A DNA stretch of 55,884 bases from an uncultured bacterium. Lineage in GTDB: Bacteria > Patescibacteriota > Gracilibacteria > Absconditabacterales > Absconditicoccaceae. The notes under the pieces were generated by a model. It was not told the origin of the DNA and did not search any database. It saw nothing but the letters and a program-made list of their open reading frames with translations. Below are positions 53,391-55,884 of the stretch, one piece after another. The DNA lies in contig CAIXFE010000030.1 of the NCBI GenBank assembly GCA_903918675.1, forward strand, positions 1-55,884. Reading direction: 5' to 3'. The translations under genes were made by a program, and so were the position numbers. Numbering within the stretch: position 1 is the stretch's first letter; every line of letters starts with the position of its first letter.

Positions 53391-53418
53391 TTGCAAAAAA
53401 GAGAAATCTAAGTATAAT
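53391..53418 (+). promoter_or_regulatory. RuBisCO promoter
   Basis: TTGCAA (53391-53396), a 16-bp spacer and the consensus TATAAT (53413-53418). The transcript should start near 53425, leaving a leader of about 30 nt before ATG 53454. An in-frame ATG at 53424 would coincide with the transcription start and is disfavoured. Confidence 0.7.
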
Positions 53419-53453
53419 TAAGTATGTTTTTTACTCCTGTAATAGAAACAAAA

Positions 53454-54914
53454 ATGGACATTCAAGAACTTGTTACAACGCTCAATCCTCACCAAGCAGC
53501 CTACGTCAATCTCGATCTCAAAGATCCTCAAGATGGCGAATATATGCTCGCGGTCTTTCATATGATCCCATGAGGAAAGTTAAATATCTTGCAAGCTGCA
53601 TGTGAAGTGTCAGCAGAATCTAGTACCGGAACCAACTTCGCGGTGCAGACAGAAACTCCTTTTTCTCGTACGATGAATTCTCTGGTATATAAAGTAGATC
53701 TGGAGAAAAATCTCGTTTGGATTGCCTACCCACGAAGACTCTTCGACCGTGGAGGAAACGTCCAGAATATTTTGACCTATATCGCAGGTAATATTTTCTG
53801 AATGAAAGAAATCAATGCATTGAAGCTTCTCGACGTACGATTCCCACCAGCAATGTTGGAGCAATACGATGGGCCAAGTTATACTTTAGATGATATGAGA
53901 ACATATTTAGACGTCTACGACAGACCGATTTTGTGAACCATCGTGAAACCCAAGATGGGATTGACCTCTGCCGAATATGCAGAGGTTGCCTATGATTTCC
54001 GGGTAGGCGGTGGTGATTTCGTCAAAAATGATGAACCTCAGGCCAACCAAGATTTTTGTCAGTATGATAAGATGGTGGAATTTGTCACAGAAGCGATGGC
54101 TAAAGCCGTCAAGGAAACCGGGCACAAGAAGGTGCATTCCTTCAATGTCTCTGCATCAGATTATGATACAATGATTTCTAGATGCGAGATGGTCATCCAT
54201 TCATGAATGGAAAAAGGTTCATACGCCTTCCTTATTGATGGGACAACAGCATGATGGATGGCAGTTCAAACGCTCAGAAGAAAATATCCTGATGTGTTCA
54301 TCCATTTCCATAGAGCAGGGCATGGAGCATTTACCAGACCAGAAAATCCTATCTGATATACCGTTCTCGTTTTGTCCAAATTTGCCAGATTGGCTTGAAC
54401 ATCAGGGATTCACACAGGGACTGCATGAGTAGGAAAAATGGCAGGCACTCCTGATGAAGACGTGACAGCTGCACATAATATTTTCTGATTGGATGCTCCA
54501 GGACATTTCTTTGAGCAGTCACGAGGTGAGATCCCAGAAAATGATCTTGATCGAATACAGAAAGTCCAAGAAGATCATCACCAGCACGTCACCGCAGAAG
54601 ATGATATGTGGAGAAATATGAAAAAATGTTGCCCTATCATTTCATGAGGACTCAATCCTACATTATTGAAACCATTCATCGATGTGATGGGTAATGTAGA
54701 TTTCATAACGACGATGGGAGCATGATGTCATGCGCACCCAGGTGGCACGAAAAAATGAGCGACTGCATTAGTCCAAGCTTGTGAGGCATATAAAGAATGA
54801 AAAGATATCCATGATTATGCTAAAGATCACGAAGAATTAGCGCAGGCGATTGAATTCTTCGAAAAGAAAGACAATAAAGAAATTAGGCACGCGGCAAGGA
54901 GAGAGAGTAATTAA
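53454..54914 (+). CDS. rbcL: RuBisCO large chain, form II/III-like
   Basis: Carboxylates ribulose-1,5-bisphosphate; in this lineage it serves AMP salvage rather than a Calvin cycle. It has 486 residues, ATG 53454 to TAA. Catalytic motifs: [10 protein letters not shown] (catalytic Lys; its Gly is TGA), [11 protein letters not shown] (carbamylated Lys plus metal ligands, form II wording), [26 protein letters not shown], and [31 protein letters not shown] is the form II/III version of the phosphate-binding loop. About thirteen TGA glycines fall mainly in these loops. No small subunit, activase or phosphoribulokinase is nearby; R15P isomerase upstream supplies the substrate. Confidence 0.96.
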
Positions 54915-54936
54915 ATTTAATTTATCATTACATCCA

Positions 54937-55884
54937 ATGGAAACAGACAGTATCAAAAAAAATCTCCCACAGAAAAGAATATTCAATCTGAGTGATCGCA
55001 TTCAGAAAGGAATGATTAATTTTTTTGGTAACAAATTGGATTATCAGTATATGAGCATCACTTCTCCAATTTTGGAGATGAAAAATGAGATAGATATCGA
55101 TAGGTTGAAGGAATGTAAAAAAGGATTTAATCGAGAGAAGCTAGATGATAAGCAATCCGGTCGTAAATTTATATGAGAAACCTATGATCGAGTACACAAG
55201 AATGCTGATTTTGAGAAGAGCGCAGCCGTGCAAGATTTTATTACATTCATCCACAAGAGAGAACAAAAATTGGAGAAATTAAATGCGGCGGCTTCTTTTG
55301 CCAACACCCCAAAAGAGTTACAAAGAACAGCAAAAATAACGACAGATAGGGAAATAAGTAAGAACCTCGAAACGACATTTACAACCATTTTAAAATCATT
55401 AAAAACTCTCGATGGCTTATTCGCAGATCCTAGAATGAAAGCATTTCTTGATGATAAAATGCATAAAGATGATGACCCCAAATGAGATTTCTTCAAATTT
55501 GTAAAAGATGATATTTTTGTCTGAATCGAAAAGCTAAAAACATCAATAGATAGTTTCCTGACTCTGTGCGAGCAAACAGGCAGTCAAAATTATCGTGACT
55601 ATCTCCATACGGAAATGTCGTCGGATACTCCGCTTGAAGAGAATATTGCGTCTGCAAGTCCGAGATGAACACTTATTGAAAAGTTGAAGTCGGCGCTACA
55701 GACTGCTATGGGATTACTTGATAATCCAATCATCGTTGATAAGGATGTGATCCGTGAGTATATGCATATTACGCCATGATTATTGGATATAAAAAATATA
55801 ATAGATGAGAATGAAATTAAAACGGACTGAGCAATTGACGCAGAAGCTATGGATCGTTGAGATCTCAAAGAATTGATCCACGAA
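54937..55884 (+). CDS. Helical hypothetical protein, truncated by window end
   Basis: Starts METDSIKKNLPQKRIF at ATG 54937, 22 bp after rbcL, and is open for 316 codons to the window edge. TGA codons (for example 55174 FI-G-ETYD and 55483 PK-G-DFFKF) are read as Gly. It is lysine- and glutamate-rich, helical, and resembles the 20732 and 22718 proteins in composition. Family unknown. Its closeness to rbcL suggests co-transcription, but nothing ties it to AMP metabolism. Confidence 0.7.

Overview
The window comes from a bacterium that reads UGA as glycine (translation table 25). This points to the Candidate Phyla Radiation, most likely Absconditabacteria (SR1), with Gracilibacteria as the alternative. 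Read with the standard code, nearly every gene breaks into pieces at in-frame TGA. Read with TGA = Gly, the pieces join in one frame into full-length proteins, and every gene whose 3' end is visible ends in TAA or TAG. TGA falls on invariant glycines: the first Gly of a Walker A loop, the SAM-binding glycines of RsmG, GG in RlmH, QG in a reverse transcriptase, and YVG in a GIY-YIG nuclease. A form II/III-like RuBisCO and a ribose-1,5-bisphosphate isomerase, two steps of the AMP salvage pathway, fit the same lineage. All coordinates below use TGA = Gly.

Layout. 0.2-8 kb: ClpC-type AAA+ ATPase (-), two small unknown proteins, alanine racemase, a ZIP metal transporter, a membrane protein (-) and a VanW-like protein. 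8-18 kb: rsmG, a membrane-anchored unknown, greA, a ribosome-hibernation protein, a Nudix hydrolase, an unknown followed by hrcA, an FtsE-like ATPase, pheS, a LUD-domain protein, and a glycosyltransferase. 18-29 kb: an RseP-type site-2 protease, tatD, two large unknown helical proteins, a TraG/VirD4-like membrane ATPase, and a CCA-adding enzyme swollen by repeat insertions. 29-34 kb: two glycosyltransferases around a VTT/DedA membrane protein (probably envelope lipid or glycan synthesis) and two unknowns. 34.7-35.2 kb: tRNA-Lys(CUU) beside two tRNA-like 5' halves that bracket a tiny GIY-YIG gene. 36-44 kb: obg, a large unknown with internal duplication, rlmH, small ORFs, then an unknown protein coupled to a retron-like reverse transcriptase and a hairpin-rich non-coding tract. 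44-55.9 kb: pnp, a GyrI-like protein, a low-molecular-weight phosphatase, R15P isomerase, a 1428-residue secreted beta-helix/SLH protein, RuBisCO, and an unknown protein running off the end.

Short low-complexity and palindromic repeats fill the spacers (8-nt tandems such as ggttgaaa, GC-rich palindromes of the CCTGCC..GGCAGG type, and cattgcgag-type repeats). The same repeats lie in frame inside cca, tatD, obg and the R15P isomerase gene. Because an 8-nt repeat cycles through all three frames, several of these insertions stay open only when UGA is sense. This link between the recoded stop and repeat-bearing proteins is the most unusual feature of the window. The retron-like locus and the tRNA/GIY-YIG locus come next.
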